Made by a program: the position numbers and the translations under genes. The notes below the pieces were generated by a model, which was not told the DNA's origin, made no database searches, and saw only the letters and a list, made by a program, of their open reading frames with translations. Positions 1-5,886 of a stretch of 6,931 nt of DNA are shown in pieces (position 1 is the stretch's first letter; each line of letters opens with the position of its first letter). Source of the DNA: an uncultured Verrucomicrobiota bacterium (GTDB lineage: Bacteria; Verrucomicrobiota; Kiritimatiellia; RFP12; UBA1067); contig CALYRV010000084.1 in assembly GCA_945483525.1 (NCBI GenBank), positions 1 through 6,931 of the forward strand, written 5' to 3'.

Positions 1-1
1 G

Positions 2-76
2 CGATACAGGATGGTGGGGCGCCTCGCCCCACCGCGCGGTAAATGCGCCTACCCCTTGGAGGTGATGATGAAGTAA
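2..76 (+). CDS. possible C-terminal tail of a convergent gene (doubtful)
   Basis: Frame 2 of the plus strand is open from the window edge to a TAA at 74-76 and would encode about 24 residues ending in CAYPLEVMMK. If real, it is the 3' end of a gene converging on hslO, and the hairpin at 117-134 would lie between the two. The stretch also contains a perfect 9-bp palindrome (13-33), which suggests an intergenic repeat at least as strongly as coding sequence. I do not recognise the peptide. An open frame of 25 codons is weak evidence in GC-rich DNA, so this is a marginal call. Confidence 0.2.
   Translation, partial: RYRMVGRLAPPRGKCAYPLEVMMK
13..33. repeat. perfect 9-bp hairpin, CCT loop
   Basis: GGTGGGGCG (13-21) and CGCCCCACC (25-33) form a perfect 9-bp stem around a three-base loop. 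No T-run follows on either strand, so it does not look like an intrinsic terminator. A weaker GCGC/GCGC pairing follows at about 34-49. It could be a REP-like intergenic palindrome or chance structure inside the tail of a convergent gene. Apart from this and the terminator at 106-134, I see nothing else in 1-168. Confidence 0.5.
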
Positions 77-105
77 TTCTCCGACCTTCACTCATCAACA
101 AAACC

Positions 106-134
106 ACAAAAAAGAACCTCGCCACACGGCGAGG
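106..134 (-). terminator. Rho-independent terminator of hslO
   Basis: Read on the minus strand, CCTCGCC and GGCGAGG form a 7-bp GC-rich stem with a GTGT loop (117-134). It is followed by TTCTTTTTTG (about 107-116). It lies 34 bases past the hslO stop codon, so it most likely ends the hslO transcript. On the plus strand only ATCTTT follows the same stem, so bidirectional use would be weak. Confidence 0.88.
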
Positions 135-168
135 ATCTTTGCGTTATCACCTTGAATGCACCATCCGA

Positions 169-933
169 CTATCTGTGCACCGTGAAGGTGCGGCCACACA
201 TATGGCAGGTAATATCAATCGATTCGGGGAGCGTCGCCCTTTCCGCTTCGGACATCGCGGACAGCATCGCCAGCGCGCGATCAGGCGAACAACGGCAGGC
301 GAACTTAAGCGGCTGAGTGCGGCGAAGTTCGAAAGAAGAAAGATCGAGTCCGCCATTCGGATCCCGCGGCAGAATCGCCGCGTCGACATTGTAGTCCGCG
401 ATGCTCGCCTTCGAATCCGGCAGCGCCTCGATCAGAATGCCGCGCGCGGACCTCACATTGACGTCGTCATCAACTTCCGCCTCGGTGAAGATCACCGCCT
501 TACGTTGCAACGAGCCGGCGAGATAACCATCAAGCGAACTCGAGATCCCTTGCGAGAGAATCTTGCCGGGGACGGACCGCGTGACCTGGATCTGCTTGTC
601 GCCGATCACCAGCTTCGGATCGGGACGTCCGAGTCCGTCAAATGCATCCAGCGTCTTCTTCTCGGTATAGCCGCGAAGCGTCCCCTGCGCCGTGCATTCG
701 ACGTTGAAGCCGCCGAGCGGACCCGAGCACTTCATCTGCAGAATCACGGTCTCGTCCTTCTCACTCATCTCCGAACCGAGAAGCGCCACGGCCGCGCAAG
801 CGCGGGCGAGAAAATACGCGCTGGTAGGTCCGCAAAGATGTCCCCGCGCCAGCGCCTGCGCAGCCGAAGAAACGTCAACGGTCGTCACCGCGACTTTCGC
901 GATCTTGTCGTAGTATTCTGCTCTACTATTCAT
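169..933 (-). CDS. hslO: Hsp33 redox-regulated chaperone
   Basis: Hsp33 is a cytoplasmic holdase chaperone. Oxidation releases a zinc ion from four cysteines and activates it against protein aggregation. The 254-residue product has the full C-terminal redox switch: C213-R-C215 and C243-H-M-C246, 27 residues apart, matching the family pattern CxC-X(27-32)-CxxC. The N-terminal core has SGPLGG at 70-75 and a YLAGSLQ segment where many members have YxxSEQ. The protein is somewhat shorter than typical Hsp33 (about 290 residues) but both domains are present. Its ATG directly abuts the terminal repeat of the neighbouring four-helix-bundle element. The upstream bases are only CTCCAACT-type repeats with no purine-rich ribosome binding site, so insertion of that element may have replaced the native leader and possibly a few N-terminal codons. 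A terminator follows at 106-134. Confidence 0.95.
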   Translation of the reverse strand: MNSRAEYYDKIAKVAVTTVDVSSAAQALARGHLCGPTSAYFLARACAAVALLGSEMSEKDETVILQMKCSGPLGGFNVECTAQGTLRGYTEKKTLDAFDGLGRPDPKLVIGDKQIQVTRSVPGKILSQGISSSLDGYLAGSLQRKAVIFTEAEVDDDVNVRSARGILIEALPDSKASIADYNVDAAILPRDPNGGLDLSSFELRRTQPLKFACRCSPDRALAMLSAMSEAERATLPESIDITCHMCGRTFTVHR

Positions 934-941
934 AGTTGGAG

Positions 942-1319
942 TTAAGAGTTGGAGTTGGAGAGCGGAATGTACTTTTTTATAAGAGTAGTAAGCATGCGAG
1001 AAATCTCTCTCGCCAACACTTCCGCTTCTGAATAATTTTCAATATACCCAAAAGACCTCGCCATTTCCAGTTGCGTTATCGTCTCGTAAAGGCTTCCCCT
1101 CGCAATCGCCAGAAAATGTCCGTAATCACGATTACCAGCGCGCCCTGATCCCTCTGCAATATTACTGGCAATACTTACAACAGCCCTATGAATTTGATCA
1201 CTCAAAGCATATCGCTCACATTCTGGAAATTGACGAACCAGATCATAAACCATACGCGAGAACTGCATTGACTTTTGCCAGACAATCAAATTCTTAAACA
1301 AAAAATCTTTATCGTCCAT
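942..1319 (-). CDS. four-helix-bundle protein, 23S rRNA IVS family
   Basis: The 125-residue protein has the family hallmarks: LIVWQKSMQF near the start, FPECERYALSDQIHRAVVSI and SNIAEGSGR in the middle, then YGHFLAIARGSLYETITQL and the FGYI turn. Members fold as four-helix bundles. They are encoded in IVSs of 23S rRNA genes in some bacteria, as stand-alone genes in many genomes, and are related to the Avd accessory proteins of diversity-generating retroelements. Their biochemical role is unclear; nucleic-acid binding is the usual proposal. Here the gene is not in an rRNA gene. The arm just upstream supplies GGAG (1327-1330) seven bases before the ATG. The other arm encodes the last five residues, SNSNS (945-959), and ends at TAA. 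Composition is clearly AT-richer than the neighbours, consistent with acquisition. Confidence 0.93.
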   Translation of the reverse strand: MDDKDFLFKNLIVWQKSMQFSRMVYDLVRQFPECERYALSDQIHRAVVSIASNIAEGSGRAGNRDYGHFLAIARGSLYETITQLEMARSFGYIENYSEAEVLAREISRMLTTLIKKYIPLSNSNS

Positions 1320-1326
1320 TCTCCAA

Positions 1327-1330
1327 CTCC
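1327..1330 (-). promoter_or_regulatory. ribosome binding site inside the element A arm
   Basis: On the minus strand the terminal arm reads AGTTGGAGTTGGAGA directly before the ATG at 1319. The first GGAG (1330 down to 1327) lies seven bases from the ATG, a good Shine-Dalgarno distance. The second GGAG is too close to serve. The inverted repeat therefore doubles as the translation signal of the cargo gene. Confidence 0.65.
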
Positions 1331-1350
1331 AACTATTTTCTCCAACTTAC

Positions 1351-1893
1351 TCACCAGCCATACTGCACGCCTAAAGCCAACGAGTAAATCATCTCCGTGC
1401 GACCATCCAGTCCGAGAGTCGCTTCGCCGGAGAAGCGGAGCGCCCAGTTGTCGTCGAGATAGTAGAGGAGACCGATGCCGGCGGCGGGACCAACCTGTCC
1501 GTCAGGGAGCCAGCCGCACGCGCCGATCGAAAAGAATGGATCCCACCGCGAGAAGCCAAAGAGCATATCCCATTCGTCGCAGCCCTTCCAATGAACGATG
1601 CCGCGCGCAGCTAGACCCGCGCGGTTCTCCATCCACGATGCCTCACCCTCGAGGGCAAACCAGCCATTGAAATAATAGCCAGCGCGAAACGCCGCGCCAC
1701 CAAGATGCGTCATACGCGAACCGCCCTGCGGAAGTACAATGGCCCCAGAGGCTCCGAGGTAGAAGGAAGAGAGATCTTCTTCTTGGAGCGGAAAGGATTC
1801 CGCATCCCCAGTTGTCTGTGCGCCCAAGGAAAAACAGAAAAGCATAGAGACGAAAACCGTCGAGATCTTAAACGCCTTCTGCATCGCCTTCAT
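1351..1893 (-). CDS. outer-membrane beta-barrel protein, probable internal start
   Basis: The 3' part of the Nif3 frame looks like a complete small outer-membrane protein. From M229 it begins MKAMQKAFKI (basic n-region), then STVFVSMLFCFSLGAQ (hydrophobic core and small-residue cleavage region near 253/254), giving a mature part of about 154 residues. That part is rich in alternating aromatic/small strands with glycine, and ends in a terminal aromatic (GVQYGW), as expected for recognition by the barrel assembly machinery. Length suits an eight-stranded OmpA/OmpW-like barrel. GAAGG lies five bases before the ATG at 1893, and a second candidate ATG is at 1884. If translated from here the product is exported normally. 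Whether this internal start is used, or the barrel is a lost separate gene now stuck to nif3, cannot be told from sequence alone. Confidence 0.55.
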   Translation of the reverse strand: MKAMQKAFKISTVFVSMLFCFSLGAQTTGDAESFPLQEEDLSSFYLGASGAIVLPQGGSRMTHLGGAAFRAGYYFNGWFALEGEASWMENRAGLAARGIVHWKGCDEWDMLFGFSRWDPFFSIGACGWLPDGQVGPAAGIGLLYYLDDNWALRFSGEATLGLDGRTEMIYSLALGVQYGW

Positions 1894-2577
1894 CAGCGCC
1901 TTCACGCCGAAGGTCTCGGTCTCGTAGTGTCCGGCGCAAACCATCTTCATGCCGACGTTTTCCGCGGCGATCACATCGCCCCAACTCGCTTCGCCGGTGA
2001 TGTAGAGATCACAGCCGAGCGCCTTCGCTTCCGCGGCGAATTCGCCGGCGCCGCCGGAGCAGATGCCCATGGTCAAAGTGTTTGAGTTTTTAAGTTGAAA
2101 ATGTTTGAGTTGGCCGGAACACCCGAGACCACTCAAACACTCAAACGCTCGAGAACTCAGACACTTCCCCACTAGCCCGATGACGTTGCCGTGATAGCTA
2201 AAAGCGGGCTTGACGTTCTTGAGTCTGAAGTAGCGGGCGAGTTCCCAGTTGTTGCCAACCTTCTTGTTCGCATCGAGCGGAAGATGGTACCCTGCAAGCG
2301 CGAGATCCGCGTCCATCGCCGCCTTCACTACATTGTATTCGCCGCCAGTAAGACGCCTGATGCCACCACCCCAGGAGATGCCGTGATGGACGATCAGCAG
2401 CTGCGCTCCGGCTTCGGACGCCGCCTTCACGCTCTTCACGCTGCCGTCCACTGCAAACGCCACCTTCTTGATGTCGTCGCCTTGGCGCGCGACCTGGAGT
2501 CCGTTATTAGAGACATCATCGAACTTCCCGCACTCGAGCAGCGCGTCACACCAGTCCAGTATCTTCTTCAGTTTCAT
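1351..2577 (-). CDS. Nif3-family protein fused in frame to an outer-membrane beta-barrel
   Basis: The frame encodes 408 residues. Residues 1 to about 243 are a Nif3-like (YbgI/YqfO, 'GTP cyclohydrolase 1 type 2 homolog') domain, normally a soluble hexamer with a dinuclear metal site. The metal ligands match: H64-H65 in LIVHHGISW, D102 in HLPLD, and H217 and E221 in GHYETE. FKISTVFV (236-243) aligns with the usual Nif3 C-terminus. No stop follows: residues 244-254 continue as a hydrophobic signal-peptide core, then a beta-barrel ending in W408. Start: ATG overlaps the glycosidase stop (ATGA), with GGAG eight bases upstream. Residues of about 138-168 are encoded by a palindromic repeat (element B). 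A cytoplasmic enzyme fused to an exported barrel makes little topological sense, so this may be a deletion fusion, two nested products, or an assembly artefact. Confidence 0.85.
   Translation of the reverse strand: MKLKKILDWCDALLECGKFDDVSNNGLQVARQGDDIKKVAFAVDGSVKSVKAASEAGAQLLIVHHGISWGGGIRRLTGGEYNVVKAAMDADLALAGYHLPLDANKKVGNNWELARYFRLKNVKPAFSYHGNVIGLVGKCLSSRAFECLSGLGCSGQLKHFQLKNSNTLTMGICSGGAGEFAAEAKALGCDLYITGEASWGDVIAAENVGMKMVCAGHYETETFGVKALMKAMQKAFKISTVFVSMLFCFSLGAQTTGDAESFPLQEEDLSSFYLGASGAIVLPQGGSRMTHLGGAAFRAGYYFNGWFALEGEASWMENRAGLAARGIVHWKGCDEWDMLFGFSRWDPFFSIGACGWLPDGQVGPAAGIGLLYYLDDNWALRFSGEATLGLDGRTEMIYSLALGVQYGW
2076..2166. repeat. element B: 91-bp palindromic repeat inside nif3
   Basis: The outer arms AAGTGTTTGAGTTTTTAAG (2076-2094) and its inverted partner at 2148-2166 match at 15 of 19 positions. 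GTTTGAGT occurs twice on the left (2080-2087, 2103-2110), and its complement ACTCAAAC is tandemly repeated on the right (2131-2146). The layout resembles element A: direct short words facing each other, with a TTCCGG..CCAACTC stretch comparable to TTCCGCTCTCCAACTC of element A on the minus strand. It has no gene of its own and is read through by the nif3 frame. Confidence 0.75.
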
Positions 2578-4295
2578 TCTGGAATCTCCGTATAGTCGCC
2601 AGAGGGACAGATCACGTCAATAACCTTGTTGTCTCGGCGGATCGTGATCTTGTCCGTACCGGACGCATTCATGACGAGCAGCCTCTTCCCGTCCTTCGGC
2701 ACCGGGATCATCAGATTGTCGCAATAGACGCCGATGATGCGTTCGGCATCGCCTTCCGCCTCGATCCACGGATACTGCAACTCGGGATGATGCGGCGTGA
2801 ACTTCCCTTTAAGCAACGTATCGCGATGATCCTTCGAGAACCGGATCCACTTCTCGATCATCGCGCGATGATTCTCCGGCGCGTTGCGGAGCATCACCGA
2901 ATACTGCACGACGCCGAAGATCGAGTTGATGATGAAAAGCGCGCTCTTCGCGGGATCCTCGTTGAAGTTCCATTCGATCATATCGGAATGCACCGCGGTC
3001 GCGCCGCTGGCAAGGCGAAGATTCGCAATCGCGAAGCGGTTGCGGCGCATGTTGCCGGGACAGTCCCCGACGCGCATCATGTTGCCGTACTGGCGGATCG
3101 CGGGACCGTCATAACGCTGACGGAACTCGATTAGGACGTCCGGCTTGATCGCACTCAGGGCGGACTTCACCTCGGTCATCAGGCGATTGACCGCCACCGG
3201 CACGGATTTCTCATCACGTCCAGCGTAGTTCTCCTTGACAGCAGGATCCTCGCCTTCGAATCGGAACGAATCGATAAAGTCGAGTTTGAATCCGTCGATA
3301 TCCCAGTCCTTCATCGCCTTCACGTAAAGATCGACCAGAAACTTGCGCACTTCGGGGAAACGGGGATCGAGCACCGCGGCGCCGTTGCCGCCCTTTTCGA
3401 TCAGGTACTTGCCCCTGAACTTCTCGTAGTTCGCGCTCTTCAGTCCGATAAACGGCACCGAGTACCACATCATGTACTTCATGCCCATTGACTGCACTTT
3501 CTTCACGTGCGCGGCAAAATCGGGGAATCGCCGCGTCGACACCTGCCAGTCGCCGCAGAACGCGTAACCGCGGTTCGTGTCGTCCGTCTGCCAGCCGTCG
3601 TCGAGGATGATCGTCTTCATCCCGAGCTTTGCGGCGATCGCGCACTCTTCCTCGATATCCTTCGCGAAGACGTCCTGATGGAAATTGTACCAGCTCGAAT
3701 AGAGCGGCTCTAACGCGGCGTCCGGAACGCGGCACGGAACGAATCCGCCGACTTTCTCGATCCAGGAGACCTCCTCGCGCACAGCATCCGCGAAAGGACG
3801 CACCTTCGCATTGAGACGCACCTTCGCCTCGTAATGACGAAGCGGGGCTTCGGGTACGGTGAAGAAGGTGACGGACGCCTCGAGGAGCGAACCCTCTTCA
3901 CGGACTCCGACCAACACGTCCGTCTGCCGGATGCATTCGCTCGACGCGATCGAGAAGACCGCCTGGTCGTGTCCGTTGAACGCCACCTGCAGCGGCATGC
4001 CGATGGTGCAGCTGCAGTAGTTGTCCCAGCCCTTCCAGTTCGGCGGAATGCCGCAATCGGACGTATTAATCGTCCAGACGTCCGTCGCATCAACCTGTGG
4101 CAACGTCGCGATCAACTTCGCGCGCGGCGGAACTGCCTCTTCCGGCGCGTCAAAAACCACCTTCGCAACTTCCGAGCCGTCCTTCTCCACCTCACGGACG
4201 ACGTCAATCTTCCAGATTCCAGGATCTTTGCATTCGAGTTGAACGTCACCGAACGAAAACGCCGCCACCGCGGCAAGACAAGTAATCGTATTCAT
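2574..4295 (-). CDS. GH36/melibiase-type glycosidase (alpha-galactosidase-like)
   Basis: The 573-residue protein looks like a clan GH-D (GH36/GH27) enzyme; most members hydrolyse alpha-galactosides by a retaining mechanism. Order: an N-terminal beta-sandwich-like region (about 20-185); a TIM barrel (about 190-480) with SSWYNFHQDV, IILDDGWQ (D232/D233), FKLDFID (likely nucleophile D339) and RQYGNMMRVGDCPGN (likely acid/base D411); and a small C-terminal beta domain. The start gives MNTITCLAAVAAFSFG, a short hydrophobic stretch with no basic residue, so export is uncertain. A TATAAT box six bases before the ATG supports this start and suggests a leaderless message. The stop overlaps the next gene's start. 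Substrate is not readable from sequence; galactosidase is the default, and other alpha-glycosides are possible. Confidence 0.85.
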   Translation of the reverse strand: MNTITCLAAVAAFSFGDVQLECKDPGIWKIDVVREVEKDGSEVAKVVFDAPEEAVPPRAKLIATLPQVDATDVWTINTSDCGIPPNWKGWDNYCSCTIGMPLQVAFNGHDQAVFSIASSECIRQTDVLVGVREEGSLLEASVTFFTVPEAPLRHYEAKVRLNAKVRPFADAVREEVSWIEKVGGFVPCRVPDAALEPLYSSWYNFHQDVFAKDIEEECAIAAKLGMKTIILDDGWQTDDTNRGYAFCGDWQVSTRRFPDFAAHVKKVQSMGMKYMMWYSVPFIGLKSANYEKFRGKYLIEKGGNGAAVLDPRFPEVRKFLVDLYVKAMKDWDIDGFKLDFIDSFRFEGEDPAVKENYAGRDEKSVPVAVNRLMTEVKSALSAIKPDVLIEFRQRYDGPAIRQYGNMMRVGDCPGNMRRNRFAIANLRLASGATAVHSDMIEWNFNEDPAKSALFIINSIFGVVQYSVMLRNAPENHRAMIEKWIRFSKDHRDTLLKGKFTPHHPELQYPWIEAEGDAERIIGVYCDNLMIPVPKDGKRLLVMNASGTDKITIRRDNKVIDVICPSGDYTEIPE

Positions 4296-4301
4296 ACGCG
4301 T

Positions 4302-4307
4302 ATTATA
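4302..4307 (-). promoter_or_regulatory. -10 box for the glycosidase gene; leaderless start likely
   Basis: On the minus strand a perfect TATAAT is followed by six bases (ACGCGT) and then the ATG. A sigma-70-type transcript would start at or within a base or two of that ATG. The -35 region at 17-bp spacing reads GGGACG, a weak match that falls inside the efp terminator stem. There is no Shine-Dalgarno sequence between box and ATG, which fits a leaderless mRNA. Confidence 0.6.
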
Positions 4308-4309
4308 CC

Positions 4310-4345
4310 AAAAGAAAAGCGCTCCGTCCCTTGGGAACGAAGCGC
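4310..4345 (-). terminator. Rho-independent terminator after efp
   Basis: On the minus strand GCGCTTCGTTCC pairs with GGGACGGAGCGC (12 bp including two G-T pairs) around a three-base loop (4319-4345). TTTTCTTTT (4310-4318) follows at once. It begins 25 bases after the efp stop, so it should end the efp (and probably the tsf-efp) transcript. No T-run follows on the plus strand. Confidence 0.92.
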
Positions 4346-4370
4346 CGAATAATCGTATCTCCAGCCTTGA

Positions 4371-4946
4371 TTACTTGGTGGAGACGCGGTCGTTATACTC
4401 TCCGGTCTCGGTGGAGACGCGGATGACGTCACCTTCGTTGATGAAGAGCGGCACAGGAAGAACATATCCACCCTCGACCGTCGCAGGCTTAGTGACCTTA
4501 CCAGAAGCGGTGTTGCCCTTAACGCCGGGCTCGACCTTGATCACCTTGCGCTCGACGAGCTGCGGGAGATCGACGCCGATCACCTTGTCGTTGAAGAAAA
4601 GCGCCTTGACTTCCATCTCATCCATGAGGAAGTACTTCTTGTCGCCCATCACGTCGTAGGAGACGCGGATCTCCTCGAAGTTCTCGTCCGTGAACACGAA
4701 CGCGGTACCGTCGTCGTAAGAATAGGTGACGCTGTACTGGACGAGCTCCGGCTTCTCGAACTTATCGCCGGAACGGTAGCTCTTCGTGCACCCGCCGCCC
4801 GTGACCATGTTACGGAGCTTGCAGTTGTAGATCGCCTGTCCCTTGCCGGGCTTCGAGAAATCGAATTCGGTGATTTCCCAGGGGTCGCCGTCGATGAGGA
4901 TCTTGACGCCCTTGTGGAGTTCGCCTGCGCCGATGACTTCTGCCAT
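4371..4946 (-). CDS. efp: elongation factor P
   Basis: EF-P binds the ribosome between the P and E sites and relieves stalling at polyproline stretches. The 191-residue length is typical. Domain I carries the tip loop FSKPGKGQA with K35 at the position of E. coli Lys34, the residue modified in many bacteria. No modification enzyme gene is in the window. The middle OB domain has YLY-like YSYDDG and FVFTDENFEE. Domain III ends with PGVKGNTASGKVTKPAT and the signature PLFINEGDVIRVSTETGEYNDRV. The start has AGAGG nine bases upstream. It follows tsf by 45 bases on the same strand, so co-transcription is likely; a strong terminator follows. An rpsB-tsf-efp order differs from the more common rpsB-tsf-pyrH-frr. 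Confidence 0.97.
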   Translation of the reverse strand: MAEVIGAGELHKGVKILIDGDPWEITEFDFSKPGKGQAIYNCKLRNMVTGGGCTKSYRSGDKFEKPELVQYSVTYSYDDGTAFVFTDENFEEIRVSYDVMGDKKYFLMDEMEVKALFFNDKVIGVDLPQLVERKVIKVEPGVKGNTASGKVTKPATVEGGYVLPVPLFINEGDVIRVSTETGEYNDRVSTK

Positions 4947-4991
4947 TGTGTACCTCTTTCTCTTATTCAGATTATTCGATTATTCCGAACC

Positions 4992-5825
4992 TTAGGCGCC
5001 GAGCTGCATGCGGCAGAAGCGCTTGACCGTGATCGGAGCGCCGATCTCCTTCGCGACACTGGCGAGATACTGTTCGACGGACTGATCACCGTCGGCGACG
5101 TACTCCTGCTTCACGAGGCAGATCTGGGTGCAGAACTTCGCGGCCATGCCCTTCTTGATGCCGACGAGCGCCTGCTCCGGAGGAAGCTTGCCCTTCTGCT
5201 CCTTGAGCGCGTTGAGCTTGATCTCAAGCTCGGCGTCGATCTCGGCCTGCGGCACGTCCTCAGGGTTGATGTACTTCGGCGCGTTCGCCGCGATCTGGAG
5301 GCACACCATGTGCGCCGCCTCGTCGAGCTTGGCATCGGCCTTCTCGCAAGCGAGCTCGACCAGCACGCCGATCTTGCCGCCCATGTGGATGTAGCCGCTC
5401 ACGCAGCCCGCACCCTCGAGCACGTAGCGCTCGCTGCGGCGGATCTTGACGTTCTCACCGGTCTTGGTGAGGAGCATCTTGTAGTCGTCGTTCAGCGTCG
5501 CCTCGATATCCTTGCCCTCGAGCGCGACCTTCGCCGCATCGTCACAGAACTTGATGAACGCATCGGTCTTCGCGACGAAGTCGGTCTCGCAATTGATCTC
5601 GGCGAGCGCCAGCGTCTTGCCGTCGGCGGCCTTGGCGAGAGCGACGATGCCCTGCTTAGACTCCTTGTCGACGCGCTTCGCGGCGACCGCAAGGCCCTTC
5701 TCGCGAAGGTACTTGACGGCTTCATCCATATTGCCGTTGGTGGCGTTGAGAGCTTCCTTGCACGCACCCATACCGGCCGCAGTGGCCTCACGGAGCTGCT
5801 TGATCATGTCAATGGTAATGGTCAT
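4992..5825 (-). CDS. tsf: elongation factor Ts
   Basis: EF-Ts is the guanine-nucleotide exchange factor of EF-Tu. The 277-residue product is close to the usual full length (E. coli about 283). It has the N-terminal UBA-like domain (LREATAAGMGACKEALNATNGN region, 11-32), the EF-Tu-contacting motif CETDFVAK (79-86; D82, F83), and the IHMGGKIGVLVEL strand region (146-158). The C-terminal part has the DQSVEQYL and VKRFCRMQLG stretch common in the family. The start ATG follows ATTTACC with no Shine-Dalgarno sequence, so initiation is either unaided by SD pairing or shaped by the unusual upstream spacer. It lies downstream of rpsB, as is nearly universal, but the 145-base spacer is occupied by a palindromic repeat element. 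Confidence 0.98.
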   Translation of the reverse strand: MTITIDMIKQLREATAAGMGACKEALNATNGNMDEAVKYLREKGLAVAAKRVDKESKQGIVALAKAADGKTLALAEINCETDFVAKTDAFIKFCDDAAKVALEGKDIEATLNDDYKMLLTKTGENVKIRRSERYVLEGAGCVSGYIHMGGKIGVLVELACEKADAKLDEAAHMVCLQIAANAPKYINPEDVPQAEIDAELEIKLNALKEQKGKLPPEQALVGIKKGMAAKFCTQICLVKQEYVADGDQSVEQYLASVAKEIGAPITVKRFCRMQLGA

Positions 5826-5858
5826 GGTAAATTAAAATTAAGTGTAATGAATGGTTTT

Positions 5859-5872
5859 AGTTGTTCAGCGGA
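5859..5872. repeat. extra half-site of the element C arm
   Basis: AGTTGTTCAGCGGA (5859-5872) matches AGTGGTACAGCGGA (5900-5913) at 12 of 14 positions, 41 bases away in the same orientation. It ends in the same AGCGGA word that borders the arms of elements A and C. No inverted partner is evident, so it may be the remnant of an earlier or nested copy. Confidence 0.45.
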
Positions 5873-5886
5873 GCGAAACGAGTGAT

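Larger units (their letters stand above)
934..1347 (-). mobile_element. element A: inverted-repeat unit carrying a four-helix-bundle gene
   Basis: A unit of about 414 bp fills exactly the space between the beta-barrel stop codon (1351) and the hslO start codon (933). The left arm AGTTGGAGTTGGAGA (947-961) is the perfect 15-base inverted repeat of 1320-1334. An outer AGTTGGAG (934-941) is likewise inverted at 1340-1347. The arms are built from tandem GTTGGA words. The interior (961-1320) is about 41% GC by hand count, against 62-67% in two 60-base samples of neighbouring genes, which suggests a separate origin. The cargo belongs to the protein family found in 23S rRNA intervening sequences, which also sit inside complementary arms. 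No target-site duplication is evident. That the unit moves is inference. Confidence 0.62.

Noticed and set aside
43..945. Long plus-strand open frame of 300 codons opposite hslO
   Set aside because: It is the antisense shadow of a clear Hsp33 gene. Its protein is arginine-rich with no recognisable motif.
934..1347. Diversity-generating retroelement
   Set aside because: The four-helix-bundle protein is distantly like Avd, but no reverse transcriptase, template/variable repeat pair or target gene is visible.
934..1350. IVS inside a 23S rRNA gene
   Set aside because: No rRNA sequence flanks it; both neighbours are protein-coding genes.
2076..2166. CRISPR-like repeat array
   Set aside because: The GTTTGAGT words are too short, face each other and have no spacers of regular length.
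3214..3735. Minus-strand alternative frame inside the glycosidase gene
   Set aside because: Arginine-rich out-of-frame shadow; the GH36 frame is continuous across it, so no frameshift is needed.
2574..4295. Signal peptide of the glycosidase as a firm call
   Set aside because: The N-terminus is hydrophobic but short and lacks any basic residue, so export could not be asserted.
4914..5885. Plus-strand frame of 323 codons opposite tsf
   Set aside because: Leucine/arginine/aspartate-rich antisense shadow of EF-Ts; no domain is recognisable.
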